A program made the translations under genes and the position numbers. Below are positions 17,287-27,118 of a stretch of 64,000 nucleotides of DNA, in pieces. This stretch comes from Polynucleobacter ibericus (GTDB lineage Bacteria > Pseudomonadota > Gammaproteobacteria > Burkholderiales > Burkholderiaceae), in NCBI RefSeq assembly GCF_018687955.1, contig NZ_CP061309.1:744001-808000 (forward strand), read 5' to 3'. A model generated the notes under the pieces. That model worked only from the letters and a program-made list of their open reading frames with translations, was not told where the DNA came from and ran no database searches. The stretch's first letter is position 1. Each line of letters starts with the position of its first letter.

Positions 17287-17673
17287 TTAACGCTGAATAA
17301 GCTCTATCTTGTAACCATCGGGATCAGTAACGAAGGCGATGATGGTGTCACCACCAGCCACTGGTCCAGCTTCGCGGGTGACATTGCCACCAGCTGCTTT
17401 AATGGCAGTACAAGCTAAATAGGCATCAGGTACTTCAATCGCAATATGTCCGTAAGCGGTACCCATTTCGTATGAGCTCACACCATGGTTATAGGTGAGC
17501 TCGATTTCTGCTTGACCGTCAGCATTACCTTTACCAAAGCCCACAAAAGCGAGTGAATATTTCTGTTCAGGACGTTCAGTTCTACGTAGTAAGTTCATGC
17601 CCAATACTTTGGTGTAGAAATCGATGGAGCGATTTAGGTCGCCGACGCGAAGCATAGTGTGTAGGATCATCAT
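17287..17673 (-). CDS. gloA: Lactoylglutathione lyase (glyoxalase I)
   Basis: Converts the methylglyoxal-glutathione hemithioacetal to S-lactoylglutathione. The 128-residue product has the four metal ligands of GloA in place: H5, E59 (AEIELTYN), H76 (AYGHIAI) and E124 (YKIELIQ). The segment [13 protein letters not shown] is diagnostic. Length is as in nickel-type bacterial enzymes, which lack the extra loops of the zinc type. First gene of a three-gene operon with the DUF482 and DUF1289 genes. Confidence 0.95.
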   Translation of the reverse strand: MMILHTMLRVGDLNRSIDFYTKVLGMNLLRRTERPEQKYSLAFVGFGKGNADGQAEIELTYNHGVSSYEMGTAYGHIAIEVPDAYLACTAIKAAGGNVTREAGPVAGGDTIIAFVTDPDGYKIELIQR

Positions 17674-17710
17674 AGTTTAAATATAACGCTATTTATTTAT
17701 TCGTGTTGAG

Positions 17711-17739
17711 ATGAAAAACCCCGGCATGTGACCGGGGTT
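17711..17739 (-). terminator. Intrinsic terminator of the ETF-QO gene
   Basis: On the minus strand an 8-bp GC-rich stem aaccccgg / ccggggtt with a 7-nt loop is followed by TTTCAT. It lies 6 bp after the stop of the ETF-ubiquinone oxidoreductase gene. Confidence 0.85.
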
Positions 17740-17744
17740 GATGT

Positions 17745-19415
17745 TTACATGGATGCGTAGTTTGGACCGCCACCACCTTCTGGTGTAATCCAGACGATGT
17801 TTTGAGTGGGATCTTTAATATCGCATGTTTTACAGTGGACACAGTTCTGTGAATTGATTTGCAGACGAGGCTTGCCATCAGTCTCTACATACTCATAAAC
17901 GCCAGCAGGGCAAAAGCGTTGCTCGGGACCTGCATAAGTCTTCAAATTGATATCTACTGGTACAGAATCATTCTTCAGGGTTAAGTGAATGGGTTGATTC
18001 TCGGCATGGTTTGTATTGGAGATAAATACTGAAGACAGACGATCAAACGAAATCTTGCCATCTGGCTTTGGGTAGTCAATTGGCTTGTGCAACGCTGCTG
18101 GCTCTAAACACTCATGGTCAGCATGCTTCAGGTGCACAGTCCACGGCATATTGCCGCCCAAGAGCTTTTGCTCTAAGCCCACCATCAAAGTACCAAGGTA
18201 GAGACCTTTTGACATCCACGGCTTGAAGTTGCGTGCTTGATTGAGCTCGGTATGTAACCAACTATTTTGGAATGCCGTTGGATATGCAGAGAGAACATCC
18301 TCGGAGCGATTTTCATTAATGGCGGCAACTGCTGCTTCAGCAGCAAGCATGCCGGTCTTAATCGCTGCATGACTACCTTTAATTCGCGAAGCATTGAGGA
18401 AGCCGGCATCACAGCCGATCAGTGCGCCACCAGGAAATACAGTTTTAGGAAGACTATTTAAGCCGCCCGCAGTCAATGCGCGTGCGCCATAAGCAATACG
18501 TTTGCCCCCTTCAAATGTTTCACGAATTTTTGGATGCAATTTATAGCGTTGGAATTCTTCAAAGGGAGAGAGGTAGGGATTCTTATATGAAAGTCCTACT
18601 ACTAGACCAACCGCAACCTTGTTATCACCCAAGTGATATAGGAAGGAGCCACCATAGGTATCGCTCTCTAAGGGCCAGCCAGCCGTATGCACTACTAGTC
18701 CAGGCTTGCTCTTGGAGGGTTCTACTTCCCACAATTCTTTAATGCCAATGCCATAGCTTTGCGGATCAACATCCTTGTCTAAGGCAAACTGAGTAATTAG
18801 CTGTTTACCAAGGTGGCCACGTGAACCTTCGGCAAATAGGGTGTACTTACCACGCAACTCCATGCCCAGTTGAAACTGATCAGTTGGATTACCTTCTTTA
18901 TCTAAACCCATTGAGCCGGTGATAACACCGCAGACTGCACCTTGCTCGTTATAAAGAATGTCAGCGGCAGGAAAGCCTGGGAAGATTTCAACACCAAGAT
19001 TCTCTGCTTGCTGTCCAAGCCAACGAGTCACATTAGCTAGGCTCACAATATAGTTGCCCTCATTCTTAAAGCAGTGCGGCAACATCCAATTGGGAACTTG
19101 GTAGGAGTTATCGCTAGTTAAGAATAAAAACTGATCTTGAGTGACTTCTGTATCTAATGGAGCACCAAGCTCTTTCCAGTCTGGAAATAGCTCGGTGAGT
19201 GCTTTCGGATCCATGACTGCGCCAGACAAAATATGAGCGCCGATTTCAGAGCCTTTTTCTAATACGCAAACGCTGATTTCTTTGCCAGATGCATTGGCTA
19301 ATTGCTTAGCTTTAATGGCGGCTGATAAACCTGCAGGCCCGCCACCGACGATGACTAGGTCATAGTCCATAGAGTCTCTAGGTCCAAATTGCGCAACCAG
19401 CTCTGCAGCATTCAT
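17745..19415 (-). CDS. Electron transfer flavoprotein-ubiquinone oxidoreductase
   Basis: Membrane-associated flavoprotein with an iron-sulfur cluster that passes electrons from acyl-CoA dehydrogenases, via ETF, to ubiquinone. The 556-residue product has an N-terminal FAD motif GGGPAGLSAAIKAKQ (about residues 24-38), the GSRGHLGKQL segment, and a C-terminal 4Fe-4S cluster with cysteines in RFCPAGVYEY and NCVHCKTCDIKDP. Length matches the bacterial family (about 550). It is likely the terminal electron acceptor for the gcdH product encoded nearby. Confidence 0.95.
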   Translation of the reverse strand: MNAAELVAQFGPRDSMDYDLVIVGGGPAGLSAAIKAKQLANASGKEISVCVLEKGSEIGAHILSGAVMDPKALTELFPDWKELGAPLDTEVTQDQFLFLTSDNSYQVPNWMLPHCFKNEGNYIVSLANVTRWLGQQAENLGVEIFPGFPAADILYNEQGAVCGVITGSMGLDKEGNPTDQFQLGMELRGKYTLFAEGSRGHLGKQLITQFALDKDVDPQSYGIGIKELWEVEPSKSKPGLVVHTAGWPLESDTYGGSFLYHLGDNKVAVGLVVGLSYKNPYLSPFEEFQRYKLHPKIRETFEGGKRIAYGARALTAGGLNSLPKTVFPGGALIGCDAGFLNASRIKGSHAAIKTGMLAAEAAVAAINENRSEDVLSAYPTAFQNSWLHTELNQARNFKPWMSKGLYLGTLMVGLEQKLLGGNMPWTVHLKHADHECLEPAALHKPIDYPKPDGKISFDRLSSVFISNTNHAENQPIHLTLKNDSVPVDINLKTYAGPEQRFCPAGVYEYVETDGKPRLQINSQNCVHCKTCDIKDPTQNIVWITPEGGGGPNYASM

Positions 19416-19573
19416 TCAATTTCTCCGAAATTTCTCAAAAATAGGGCATTTATGAGCTAATAGTTTAGTTCCAACTGCCAAAAACGGAATTAGTGCCAAG
19501 ACCACCTAGATCAACAGCCCCAAAGCGTTATGATTACTTTTTTACCCTTTTTGGCAATATTAGGACAAAAGTT

Positions 19574-20275
19574 ATGAATAAAACTTACCCATCGGCAGTT
19601 GATGCCTTGCGGGACATCTTAAAAGACGGACAAAAATTGGCGGTTGGCGGTTTTGGTCTCTGCGGCATTCCTGAGGCTTTAATTCAGGCAGTGAAGGACT
19701 TAGGTGCTCAGAACTTAACTGCTATTGCTAATAATGCTGGCGTTGATGGTTTTGGTTTGGGCTTACTGCTCAATTCACGTCAAGTGAAAAAAATGGTTGC
19801 CTCGTATGTTGGCGAGAATAAAGAGTTTGAGCGTCAGTACTTGGCTGGTGAGTTAGAGCTTGAGTTCACGCCGCAAGGAACTCTGGCTGAAAAATTGCGT
19901 GCCGGTGGTTGCGGTATTCCTGCCTTCTATACCAAAACGGGTGTAGGTACTTTAGTTGCAGAAGGTAAAGAGGAAAAAGAATTTGATGGTGAAAAATACA
20001 TTATGGAACGTGCAATCGTTTCCGATATCTCTTTAGTGAAAGCTTGGAAAGCAGATAAGTCTGGGAACTTGGTCTATCGCTATACAGCGCGCAACTTTAA
20101 TCCGGTTGTGGCAATGGCTGGCAAGATCACGGTAGCTGAAGTAGAGGAGATCGTGGAGAACGGTCAGCTACATCCTGATCAGATTCATACGCCTGGCATC
20201 TATGTGCACCGCTTGGTCTTGCACAAGACACCAGAAAAGCGTATTGAGCAGCGCACCATGACTGCAACAGCGTAA
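19574..20275 (+). CDS. scoA: 3-oxoacid CoA-transferase subunit A
   Basis: Alpha subunit of a succinyl-CoA:3-oxoacid-type CoA-transferase used in ketone body or beta-ketoadipate use. The 233-residue product has [13 protein letters not shown] near residue 25 and the [10 protein letters not shown] segment typical of ScoA. I chose ATG 19574 since an in-frame upstream start at 19493 adds a low-quality N-terminal extension and would crowd the divergent ETF-QO promoter. scoB follows after 47 bp. AtoD-type acetate CoA-transferase is an alternative. Confidence 0.88.
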   Translation: MNKTYPSAVDALRDILKDGQKLAVGGFGLCGIPEALIQAVKDLGAQNLTAIANNAGVDGFGLGLLLNSRQVKKMVASYVGENKEFERQYLAGELELEFTPQGTLAEKLRAGGCGIPAFYTKTGVGTLVAEGKEEKEFDGEKYIMERAIVSDISLVKAWKADKSGNLVYRYTARNFNPVVAMAGKITVAEVEEIVENGQLHPDQIHTPGIYVHRLVLHKTPEKRIEQRTMTATA

Positions 20276-20322
20276 TTCCCCAAACAGTAAAGCCATAGAA
20301 CAGAATATTTAGGAAGATCGAT

Positions 20323-20973
20323 ATGCCTTGGACAAGAGATGAGATGGCAGCACGTGCTGCTAAAGAATTAAAAGACGGTTACTACGTGAACTTAGGTATT
20401 GGTATGCCAACCTTAGTAGCAAATCATGTGCCCAAAGATATGGAAGTCTGGCTTCAGTCTGAAAATGGTTTATTGGGTATTGGACCTTTTCCAACAGAAG
20501 AAACAATTGATGCAGACTTAATCAATGCTGGTAAGCAGACAATTACTACTTTACCCGGCTCATCCATTTTTTCATCGGCAGATTCTTTTGGCATGATTCG
20601 TGGCGGCAAAATCAATATTGCGATTTTGGGTGCCATGCAAGTAAGTGAATATGGTGATTTGGCTAACTGGATGATTCCAGGAAAGATGGTCAAAGGCATG
20701 GGCGGTGCGATGGACTTGGTAGCCGGCGTAAAGCATGTTGTTGTGTTGATGGAGCACGTTGCTAAGAAAAAAGATGGCACTGAAGAGCTGAAGATTTTGC
20801 CTAAGTGCACATTACCCTTGACTGGTGTAGGCGTCATTAGCCAGATCATCACCGATCTTTGCGTCTTGGACATTACCCGCTCGGGCTTGAACTTGGTTGA
20901 ACTAGCTCCAGGCGTTACTAAAGAAGAGGTAATTGCTAAGACGGGAGCCCCTGTTGATACAACGGGTTTTTGA
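20323..20973 (+). CDS. scoB: 3-oxoacid CoA-transferase subunit B
   Basis: Beta subunit carrying the catalytic glutamate in the motif [10 protein letters not shown] near residues 46-55, which forms the glutamyl-CoA intermediate. The 216-residue length and the [19 protein letters not shown] segment match ScoB. ATG 20323 is preceded by AGGAAGATCG. It pairs with the upstream subunit. Confidence 0.92.
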   Translation: MPWTRDEMAARAAKELKDGYYVNLGIGMPTLVANHVPKDMEVWLQSENGLLGIGPFPTEETIDADLINAGKQTITTLPGSSIFSSADSFGMIRGGKINIAILGAMQVSEYGDLANWMIPGKMVKGMGGAMDLVAGVKHVVVLMEHVAKKKDGTEELKILPKCTLPLTGVGVISQIITDLCVLDITRSGLNLVELAPGVTKEEVIAKTGAPVDTTGF

Positions 20974-21009
20974 GCAATTTATCAAGATGAATGAAATAAT
21001 GGGATCACT

Positions 21010-22884
21010 ATGTCAGGATCCCATTCTTCTGATTCAAAATCCACCTTGCCAATGATGAACTCTGGAACCGATTCCTCTCTCCATGCTCATAAAAAAGGTG
21101 ATGCACAGCATACCCATAGCAAGCAAGTCTCCAATCAGAATTTACTTTTAATTGCCCTTGTTCTAACTTTAGGCTTTTCAGGGGTAGAGGGTGCAGCGGC
21201 TTACTTTGCGAATTCCTTAGCATTGATCTCCGATGCCGGTCATATGGTGACTGATGCGGCAGCTCTGGGTCTTGCCTTATTGGCACAAATTATTTCTCGT
21301 CGTCCGCCATCCCCGAGGCATTCTTTTGGTTTTGGTCGTGCTGAAGCACTTGCTGCCTTTGTAAATAGTATTGTGATGCTCGCTTTAGTGGTGTGGATTG
21401 TGTATGAAGCAATCACGCGCTTCTATGATCCACATAAGGTAGATGGCTTGACGGTAACGGTTGTTGCCGCTATTGGCCTGGTGATGAATCTCGTGGTTGC
21501 ATGGGTGTTATCCCGCGATAAAAAAAGTGTTAATACTCGTGCTGCCTTGGTTCATGTCATGGGCGATTTACTGGGCTCTATTGCAGCCCTGATTGCCGGT
21601 GTAGTTATTCAGCTGACAGGCTGGATGCCAATTGATGCCATTCTCTCGATTTTGGTCTCCCTTCTTATTCTGAAATCGACTATCTCCATTCTGAAAGAGT
21701 CCTATCACTTCCTCATGGAGGGTGTACCGCTTCATATCGATTACTTGCAAGTGGGTACTGATTTAAGAAATGTTCCCGGTGTGCTCGCGGTACATGATTT
21801 GCATGTCTGGGAGATGACCCCTAGCTTTCCAGCGCTGATTGGCCATATTGAAATAGCCAATATGCAAGAGTGGCCACAGATCATGGCCAGAATTAATGCG
21901 ATGCTTCTAGATAAGCACGGTATCGATCACGTGACTTTACAGCCAGAAGAGGTAGGTGATGATCACGATCATGAGCATGATCACGTGAGCCATGAAGTTC
22001 ACAATGAAGCACAAGCTGCAAATGTATTTCATGATGGCGAAACTTTTTATGTTGATTGCACTAGTGGCGATGAAAAACACCGCATGGCCTATCACGCTTG
22101 GGGTAATCCAAGTAATTCAGTATTGATGTGTGTTCATGGCCTCACAAGACGGGGTAGTGACTTTAAGACTCTTGCTCAAGCAATGTGCAAAGACTATTAC
22201 GTAGTGTGTCCGGATATCGTTGGTCGAGGTGACTCTGATCGCCTTGCCAATCCAATGATGTATGCCGTACCTCAGTATGTATCTGATATCGCAACGTTAG
22301 TGAAGAAGTTAGGCGTCTCCCAAATTGATTGGTTAGGCACTTCGATGGGTGGTTTGATTGGTATGGTGTATGCCGCAATGCCAAACTCACCAATACGTCG
22401 TATGTTGATTAATGATGTGGGTCCCAAGATTGAGCCCGAGGCAATTAAACGCCTTGGTTCTTATGTAGGCCAGCCATTTGCTTTTGCTGATCGCGCTGCT
22501 GCAATGACTCGTTTAAATGAAATCTGCGCCACCTTTGGTGAGCATACTCCAGAGGAGTGGGAGATCTATAACGGCCCTATGCTCGTTCAGAAGGACGGTA
22601 AATGGATCATGCATTACGACCCAGATATCTCTGTACCATTTGCTTCTGTAAATCCCATCATGGCAAAAGCGGGTGAGATGGCAATGTGGCACGCATTCAA
22701 GCAGATTCATATTCCGATGTTGATTGTGCGTGGTGGTGATTCGGATCTGCTTTCTGCTGCCACCGTTGCGCAGATGTGCAAAGTCAACCCTTATGCACGG
22801 AGTATCGAGATTCCCAATGTAGGTCATGCGCCAGCATTTGTGAAGCAAGAGCAAATTGCTTTAGCAAAAGAGTTCTTTAGTTAA
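21010..22884 (+). CDS. Fusion of a CDF zinc transporter with an alpha/beta hydrolase
   Basis: A single uninterrupted frame of 624 residues. Residues about 44-230 are six membrane helices of a cation diffusion facilitator with H78/D82 (SDAGHMVTDA) and H182/D186 (VHVMGD) as the transport site; residues 231-312 are the CDF cytoplasmic domain. A His/Asp-rich linker (DDHDHEHDH, about 317-325) joins it to an alpha/beta hydrolase at about 340-624, with oxyanion VHGLTRRG, nucleophile S445 in GTSMGG, an acid in GGDSDL (577 or 579) and H606 in VGHAPAF. No internal start with a good ribosome-binding site is visible at the junction. Both halves look catalytically complete. Zinc efflux is likely; the hydrolase substrate is unknown. 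A His-rich N-terminal tail supports zinc. Confidence 0.85.
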   Translation: MSGSHSSDSKSTLPMMNSGTDSSLHAHKKGDAQHTHSKQVSNQNLLLIALVLTLGFSGVEGAAAYFANSLALISDAGHMVTDAAALGLALLAQIISRRPPSPRHSFGFGRAEALAAFVNSIVMLALVVWIVYEAITRFYDPHKVDGLTVTVVAAIGLVMNLVVAWVLSRDKKSVNTRAALVHVMGDLLGSIAALIAGVVIQLTGWMPIDAILSILVSLLILKSTISILKESYHFLMEGVPLHIDYLQVGTDLRNVPGVLAVHDLHVWEMTPSFPALIGHIEIANMQEWPQIMARINAMLLDKHGIDHVTLQPEEVGDDHDHEHDHVSHEVHNEAQAANVFHDGETFYVDCTSGDEKHRMAYHAWGNPSNSVLMCVHGLTRRGSDFKTLAQAMCKDYYVVCPDIVGRGDSDRLANPMMYAVPQYVSDIATLVKKLGVSQIDWLGTSMGGLIGMVYAAMPNSPIRRMLINDVGPKIEPEAIKRLGSYVGQPFAFADRAAAMTRLNEICATFGEHTPEEWEIYNGPMLVQKDGKWIMHYDPDISVPFASVNPIMAKAGEMAMWHAFKQIHIPMLIVRGGDSDLLSAATVAQMCKVNPYARSIEIPNVGHAPAFVKQEQIALAKEFFS

Positions 22885-22900
22885 TTACTTTTAGTTGCCG

Positions 22901-24934
22901 ATGGCAAACCCTCCTAGCAATTCAGAAAAAGATCCAATATTCATTGATGCTTGGTATGGGGAGCCAGCAGAATCGCACGCTCTTGGGGTTTCGCAGATCC
23001 TGCAAACTCTCAACTTAGACGAGGCAACCCTCATTGCAGCAGGCAATATTGCTCGTACGCATGGCAAAGAAGCGCTTATCAAGCTTATTGGTGAAGAGTC
23101 TGCCAAGTTACTGATTGGTTACCGCGGTTTACGTCAGGCACAAGCAAAGTTGCTGCGTGACGATGGTGGCTTAAGTGTTACTGGCCAAGAAGAGATGCTC
23201 CGAAAAATGCTTTTAGCGTTCGGTGATGACTTAAGGGTAGTTCTGATTTACCTTGCCTCCCGCCTGCAGACCTTACGTTGGATTACACAAGAGAAGATTG
23301 ACATGCCTGCAGCTTGGGCTCAAGAAATTCTCAACATCGATGCCTCATTGGCCAATCGTCTAGGTATTTGGCAGATGAAGTGGGAGATGGAGGACTTGGC
23401 ATTTCGGGCTCTCTCACCGCAAACTTATCGAGAGATCGCTAAGATGCTCGATGCAAAACGGATTGAGCGCCAATTATTCATCGATCAAATCGTCTTGCAA
23501 TTACAAGCAGAATTAAAAGCTGCTCACATTGAAGGTGAAGTACTTGGTAGACCAAAACATATCTATAGCATCTGGAAAAAGATGGAAGGCAAATCCTTAG
23601 ATTTTGCTAATCTGTATGACGTCAGAGCATTTCGCGTTTTGGTTGATGATGTGAAGTCTTGTTATGCCGTGCTAGGTATCGTGCACAACGTCTGGCAACC
23701 AGTTCCTCGCGAGTTTGATGATTACATCGCAAGACCTAAGCCAAACGGTTATCAATCCCTGCATACAGTGGTGATGAATGAGGATGGCACTGCCTTTGAG
23801 GTTCAGGTGCGTACACAAGAAATGCATCAGCAGGCTGAATTTGGTTTGGCTGCGCATTGGCGTTACAAAGAGGGCGCTTATATTGGTATGGCAACGCCGC
23901 CCAATCCTGTAAAAACCAATAAGCCCAGTATTGCCCATCAACAAGGCACGCATAGTGCTGAGGTGGCCTATGAGAGGCAGATTGCCTGGGCTCGTCAGCT
24001 GATCTCTTGGAAAGAAGATGCATGGGAGCAACTCAAACATCATGAGATTGATGATCACATTTACGTACTTACTCCTTTAGGAAAAGTGATCTCCCTGGAG
24101 AAGGGTTCAACACCGATTGATTTTGCTTATGCAGTCCATACAAATCTAGGTCATCGCTGCAGAGGCGCACGAGTAGATGGCGCGATGGTGCCGCTAGAGA
24201 CAGCGTTAATGAATGGTCAAACCATAGAGATCATCGCTGTTAAACATGGTGGTCCATCACGGGATTGGATTAGTCCCGATAAAAATTATGTGCGCTCACA
24301 AAGAGCGCGTCAACGAGTGCGTGCTTGGTTTAATGCGCTTGATGATGAAGAGGCTGGTCAGTCGCACAAGGCTGTAGAAAATAAACCAGACGCAAACTCA
24401 GATATCAAAGTCGTGGCCACTGCGCCTGAAATTGTTCTGCGTAGTAGCAGTCATAAAGCGGGACGAGGTGGAGATGTTTTGGTGGTTGGCGTGGATTCTT
24501 TACTCACGCAGTTGGCTCGTTGCTGCCGGCCTGTTCCTCCGGATGCCATCGCAGGCTTTGTGACGCAAGGTAGAGGAGTCTCCATACATCGGCGCTCCTG
24601 CAAAACATTTAGAGGTTTATTAGAAAGAGCACCAGAGCGCGTGATTCAAACTGCGTGGACTGCTTCTGCGGCTGATCCCGTGGCAAATCAAGAGCAAAAA
24701 AAGGTGTTTCCTGCGGATTTAGTAGTGACGGGCTTAGATCGACCTGAGTTAATGCGGGAGCTGTTTGAGATTCTCACTAGGCAAGGCGTTCATGTCATTG
24801 ATCTGCGTAAATCCGCTAAAAAAGGCCTTACCCAGATCCTTTTAACGATTGAGGTGAAGGATTCCGAGGTCCTACGACTGGTGCAAAACAGCTTAGAAGA
24901 GGTCAAAGGGGTCACCCAAGTGCGCCGCCGGTGA
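22901..24934 (+). CDS. relA: (p)ppGpp synthetase RelA (degenerate hydrolase domain)
   Basis: Ribosome-associated stringent-response synthetase, 677 residues from ATG 22901 (a TTG at 22895 is also in frame). The N-terminal domain has lost the HD hydrolase motifs: where SpoT has HDVxED, this has AAGNIARTHGKE, and the later DR pair is ASR. The synthetase domain is intact, with YDVRAFRVLV and EFDDYIARPKPNGYQSLHT, the acidic EFDD form found in RelA rather than the basic form of SpoT. TGS (VLTPLGKVISLEKGSTPIDFAYAVH), zinc-finger-like and C-terminal ACT domains follow. It precedes tRNA-Val. Confidence 0.92.
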   Translation: MANPPSNSEKDPIFIDAWYGEPAESHALGVSQILQTLNLDEATLIAAGNIARTHGKEALIKLIGEESAKLLIGYRGLRQAQAKLLRDDGGLSVTGQEEMLRKMLLAFGDDLRVVLIYLASRLQTLRWITQEKIDMPAAWAQEILNIDASLANRLGIWQMKWEMEDLAFRALSPQTYREIAKMLDAKRIERQLFIDQIVLQLQAELKAAHIEGEVLGRPKHIYSIWKKMEGKSLDFANLYDVRAFRVLVDDVKSCYAVLGIVHNVWQPVPREFDDYIARPKPNGYQSLHTVVMNEDGTAFEVQVRTQEMHQQAEFGLAAHWRYKEGAYIGMATPPNPVKTNKPSIAHQQGTHSAEVAYERQIAWARQLISWKEDAWEQLKHHEIDDHIYVLTPLGKVISLEKGSTPIDFAYAVHTNLGHRCRGARVDGAMVPLETALMNGQTIEIIAVKHGGPSRDWISPDKNYVRSQRARQRVRAWFNALDDEEAGQSHKAVENKPDANSDIKVVATAPEIVLRSSSHKAGRGGDVLVVGVDSLLTQLARCCRPVPPDAIAGFVTQGRGVSIHRRSCKTFRGLLERAPERVIQTAWTASAADPVANQEQKKVFPADLVVTGLDRPELMRELFEILTRQGVHVIDLRKSAKKGLTQILLTIEVKDSEVLRLVQNSLEEVKGVTQVRRR

Positions 24935-24952
24935 TAAACTCTATGGCTATAT

Positions 24953-25029
24953 AGGCTCGTAGCTCAGCTGGTTAGAGCACCACCTTGACATGGTGGGGGT
25001 CGTTGGTTCGAGTCCAATCGAGCCTACCA
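24953..25029 (+). tRNA. tRNA-Val (anticodon GAC)
   Basis: A 77-nt cloverleaf: 7-bp acceptor stem AGGCTCG/CGAGCCT, D-arm GCTCAGCTGGTTAGAGC, anticodon stem CCACC/GGTGG with GAC at 24987-24989, TTCGAGT T-loop and encoded CCA. Confidence 0.96.
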
Positions 25030-25070
25030 ACGAATAAGACCCAAAAAGGATCTCCATTAGGAATCCAAAG

Positions 25071-25107
25071 AGGCGCGGATGCCCAAAAGCTACCGCGCTT
25101 TCTTTTT
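25071..25107 (+). terminator. Terminator or attenuator in the thrS leader
   Basis: Stem aggcgcgg / ccgcgctt (25071-25078 with 25093-25100, one G-U pair) with a 14-nt loop is followed by TCTTTTT (25101-25107). It lies 41 bp after tRNA-Val and 47 bp before the preferred thrS start. It could end the relA/tRNA-Val transcript or act as an attenuator for the translation operon downstream. Confidence 0.7.
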
Positions 25108-25153
25108 GGGAAAGATGTCAGAAATGAAGTTCAGTAAAGAAGATGGGGTCATC

Positions 25154-27076
25154 ATGCTTGTAGTTACTCTGCCCGATGGATCAAAACGTGAGTTTGAGGC
25201 ACCAGTTCGCGTTGCGGATGTGGCTCAAAGCATCGGTAGTGGTCTTGCAAAAGCTGCCTTGGGCGGCATAGTTGATGGCAAGATGGTGGATACCAGTTTT
25301 GTCATTGATAAAGATAGCCAACTTGCCATCATTACTGATAAGAGTCCAGAAGCCTTAGAGATTGTTCGCCACTCGACTGCACATTTATTAGCGTATGCCG
25401 TTAAAGAATTATTCCCTGAAGCACAGGTCACAATTGGCCCAGTGATCGAGAATGGTTTTTACTATGACTTTTCTTATCATCGTCCATTTACTCCGGATGA
25501 CTTAGTTGCTTTAGAAAAGAAAATGACTGAGCTCTCTAAAAAAGATGAGCCGGTGACTCGTACTGTGATGCCGCGCGATGACGCAGTTGAGTTTTTTAAA
25601 AAGCAGGGCGAAAACTACAAAGCAGAATTGATTGCCAGCATTCCTCAAGGCGAAGATGTTTCTTTATATGCCGAAGGTAAGTTCACTGATTTATGTCGTG
25701 GGCCTCACGTACCATCCACTGGTAAGCTCAAGGTATTTAAGCTCATGAAGCTGGCTGGCGCTTACTGGCGTGGCGATAGCAAGAATGAGATGTTGCAGCG
25801 TATTTACGGTACAGCCTGGTTACGTAAAGAAGATCAAGATGCTTACTTGCATATGCTTGAAGAGTCTGAGAAGCGAGATCATCGCCGCCTCGGCAAACAA
25901 CTCGATTTATTCCATTTCCAAGAAGAAGCTCCAGGTTTAATTTTCTGGCATCCAAAAGGCTGGTCTATTTGGCAAGAAGTTGAGCAATACATGCGTCGTG
26001 TATATCAACAAGAAGGCTATCAAGAAGTTAAAGCACCACAGATTTTGGATCGCGGTCTTTGGGAAAAATCAGGCCACTGGGAAAACTACAAAGAAAATAT
26101 GTTTACGACGGAGTCGGAGAATCGTGCGTATGCATTAAAGCCGATGAACTGTCCAGGTCACGTACAAATTTATAACTCGGGTTTGCATAGCTATCGTGAA
26201 TTGCCATTGCGCTTTGGTGAGTTTGGTCAATGTCACCGCAATGAACCGTCGGGCGCCTTACATGGTTTGATGCGTGTACGTGGTTTCACACAAGACGATG
26301 GCCATATTTTCTGTACTGAAGATCAAATTCAATCTGAGGTTGCAGCTTTTGATAAAGCAGTGCGCGCCGTCTATCAAGATTTTGGCTTTACCGAAGTGGC
26401 TGTAAAGCTCGCTTTACGTCCTGCTAAGCGTGTCGGTGACGATGCAATATGGGATAAAGCTGAAGAGGCACTTCGTGGCGCCCTCAAGGCTTCTGGCCAA
26501 GAATGGGAAGAATTGCCAGGCGAGGGTGCTTTTTACGGTCCGAAGATCGAATATCACCTCAAGGACTCTATTGGGCGTACATGGCAGTGCGGCACGATCC
26601 AGGTGGACTTCTCCATGCCGGCCCGTTTAGGTGCTGAATATGTGGCTGAAGACAATAGTCGTAAGACTCCAGTCATGCTCCATAGGGCAATTGTGGGCTC
26701 TTTAGAGCGTTTTATCGGTATTTTGATTGAAAATCACGCTGGAAACATGCCAGTTTGGCTGGCTCCGACCCAAGCTGTAGTCCTCAATATCTCGGGAAAT
26801 TCTGCTGCATACGCACAAAAAGTGCAGCAATTACTGAAAAAACAAGGGTTTAGAGTCGAATCGGATTTGCGGAACGAGAAAATTACGTATAAAATACGCG
26901 AGCACGCATTACAGAAGATCCCATTTTTATTGGTTGTAGGGGATAAAGAATCTGAAAGTAATACGGTGGCCGTTCGTGCCCGTGGCGGAGTGGATTTAGG
27001 TGTAATGCCTATTGATGCTTTCGTTGCCCGACTCCAGCAGGATGTATCCCAAAAAGTCGGACCCGAGCCTAGCTAG
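25154..27076 (+). CDS. thrS: Threonyl-tRNA synthetase
   Basis: Class II synthetase charging tRNA-Thr. From ATG 25154 the product is 640 residues, matching E. coli ThrS (642) and beginning with the usual VTLPDGS of the TGS domain. In-frame starts at 25079 and 25115 exist, but the first lies in the loop of the leader hairpin and neither adds family sequence. Domains: TGS, editing domain with [10 protein letters not shown] and the [13 protein letters not shown] region, class II core with MNCPGH and [11 protein letters not shown], and anticodon-binding domain. It heads the thrS-infC-rpmI-rplT-pheST-ihfA operon. Confidence 0.95.
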   Translation: MLVVTLPDGSKREFEAPVRVADVAQSIGSGLAKAALGGIVDGKMVDTSFVIDKDSQLAIITDKSPEALEIVRHSTAHLLAYAVKELFPEAQVTIGPVIENGFYYDFSYHRPFTPDDLVALEKKMTELSKKDEPVTRTVMPRDDAVEFFKKQGENYKAELIASIPQGEDVSLYAEGKFTDLCRGPHVPSTGKLKVFKLMKLAGAYWRGDSKNEMLQRIYGTAWLRKEDQDAYLHMLEESEKRDHRRLGKQLDLFHFQEEAPGLIFWHPKGWSIWQEVEQYMRRVYQQEGYQEVKAPQILDRGLWEKSGHWENYKENMFTTESENRAYALKPMNCPGHVQIYNSGLHSYRELPLRFGEFGQCHRNEPSGALHGLMRVRGFTQDDGHIFCTEDQIQSEVAAFDKAVRAVYQDFGFTEVAVKLALRPAKRVGDDAIWDKAEEALRGALKASGQEWEELPGEGAFYGPKIEYHLKDSIGRTWQCGTIQVDFSMPARLGAEYVAEDNSRKTPVMLHRAIVGSLERFIGILIENHAGNMPVWLAPTQAVVLNISGNSAAYAQKVQQLLKKQGFRVESDLRNEKITYKIREHALQKIPFLLVVGDKESESNTVAVRARGGVDLGVMPIDAFVARLQQDVSQKVGPEPS

Positions 27077-27118
27077 GGTTAGAACGGTTTTTATTGTTTT
27101 TTTAAAGGAATTAAGAAG

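Noticed and set aside
25079..25153. N-terminal extension of thrS from ATG 25079
   Set aside because: This ATG lies in the loop of a terminator-like hairpin and the extra residues do not resemble the TGS domain; ATG 25154 gives the family length.
24953..25153. T-box riboswitch ahead of thrS
   Set aside because: No T-box consensus sequence is present and T-boxes are essentially absent from Proteobacteria; only a simple terminator-like hairpin is visible.
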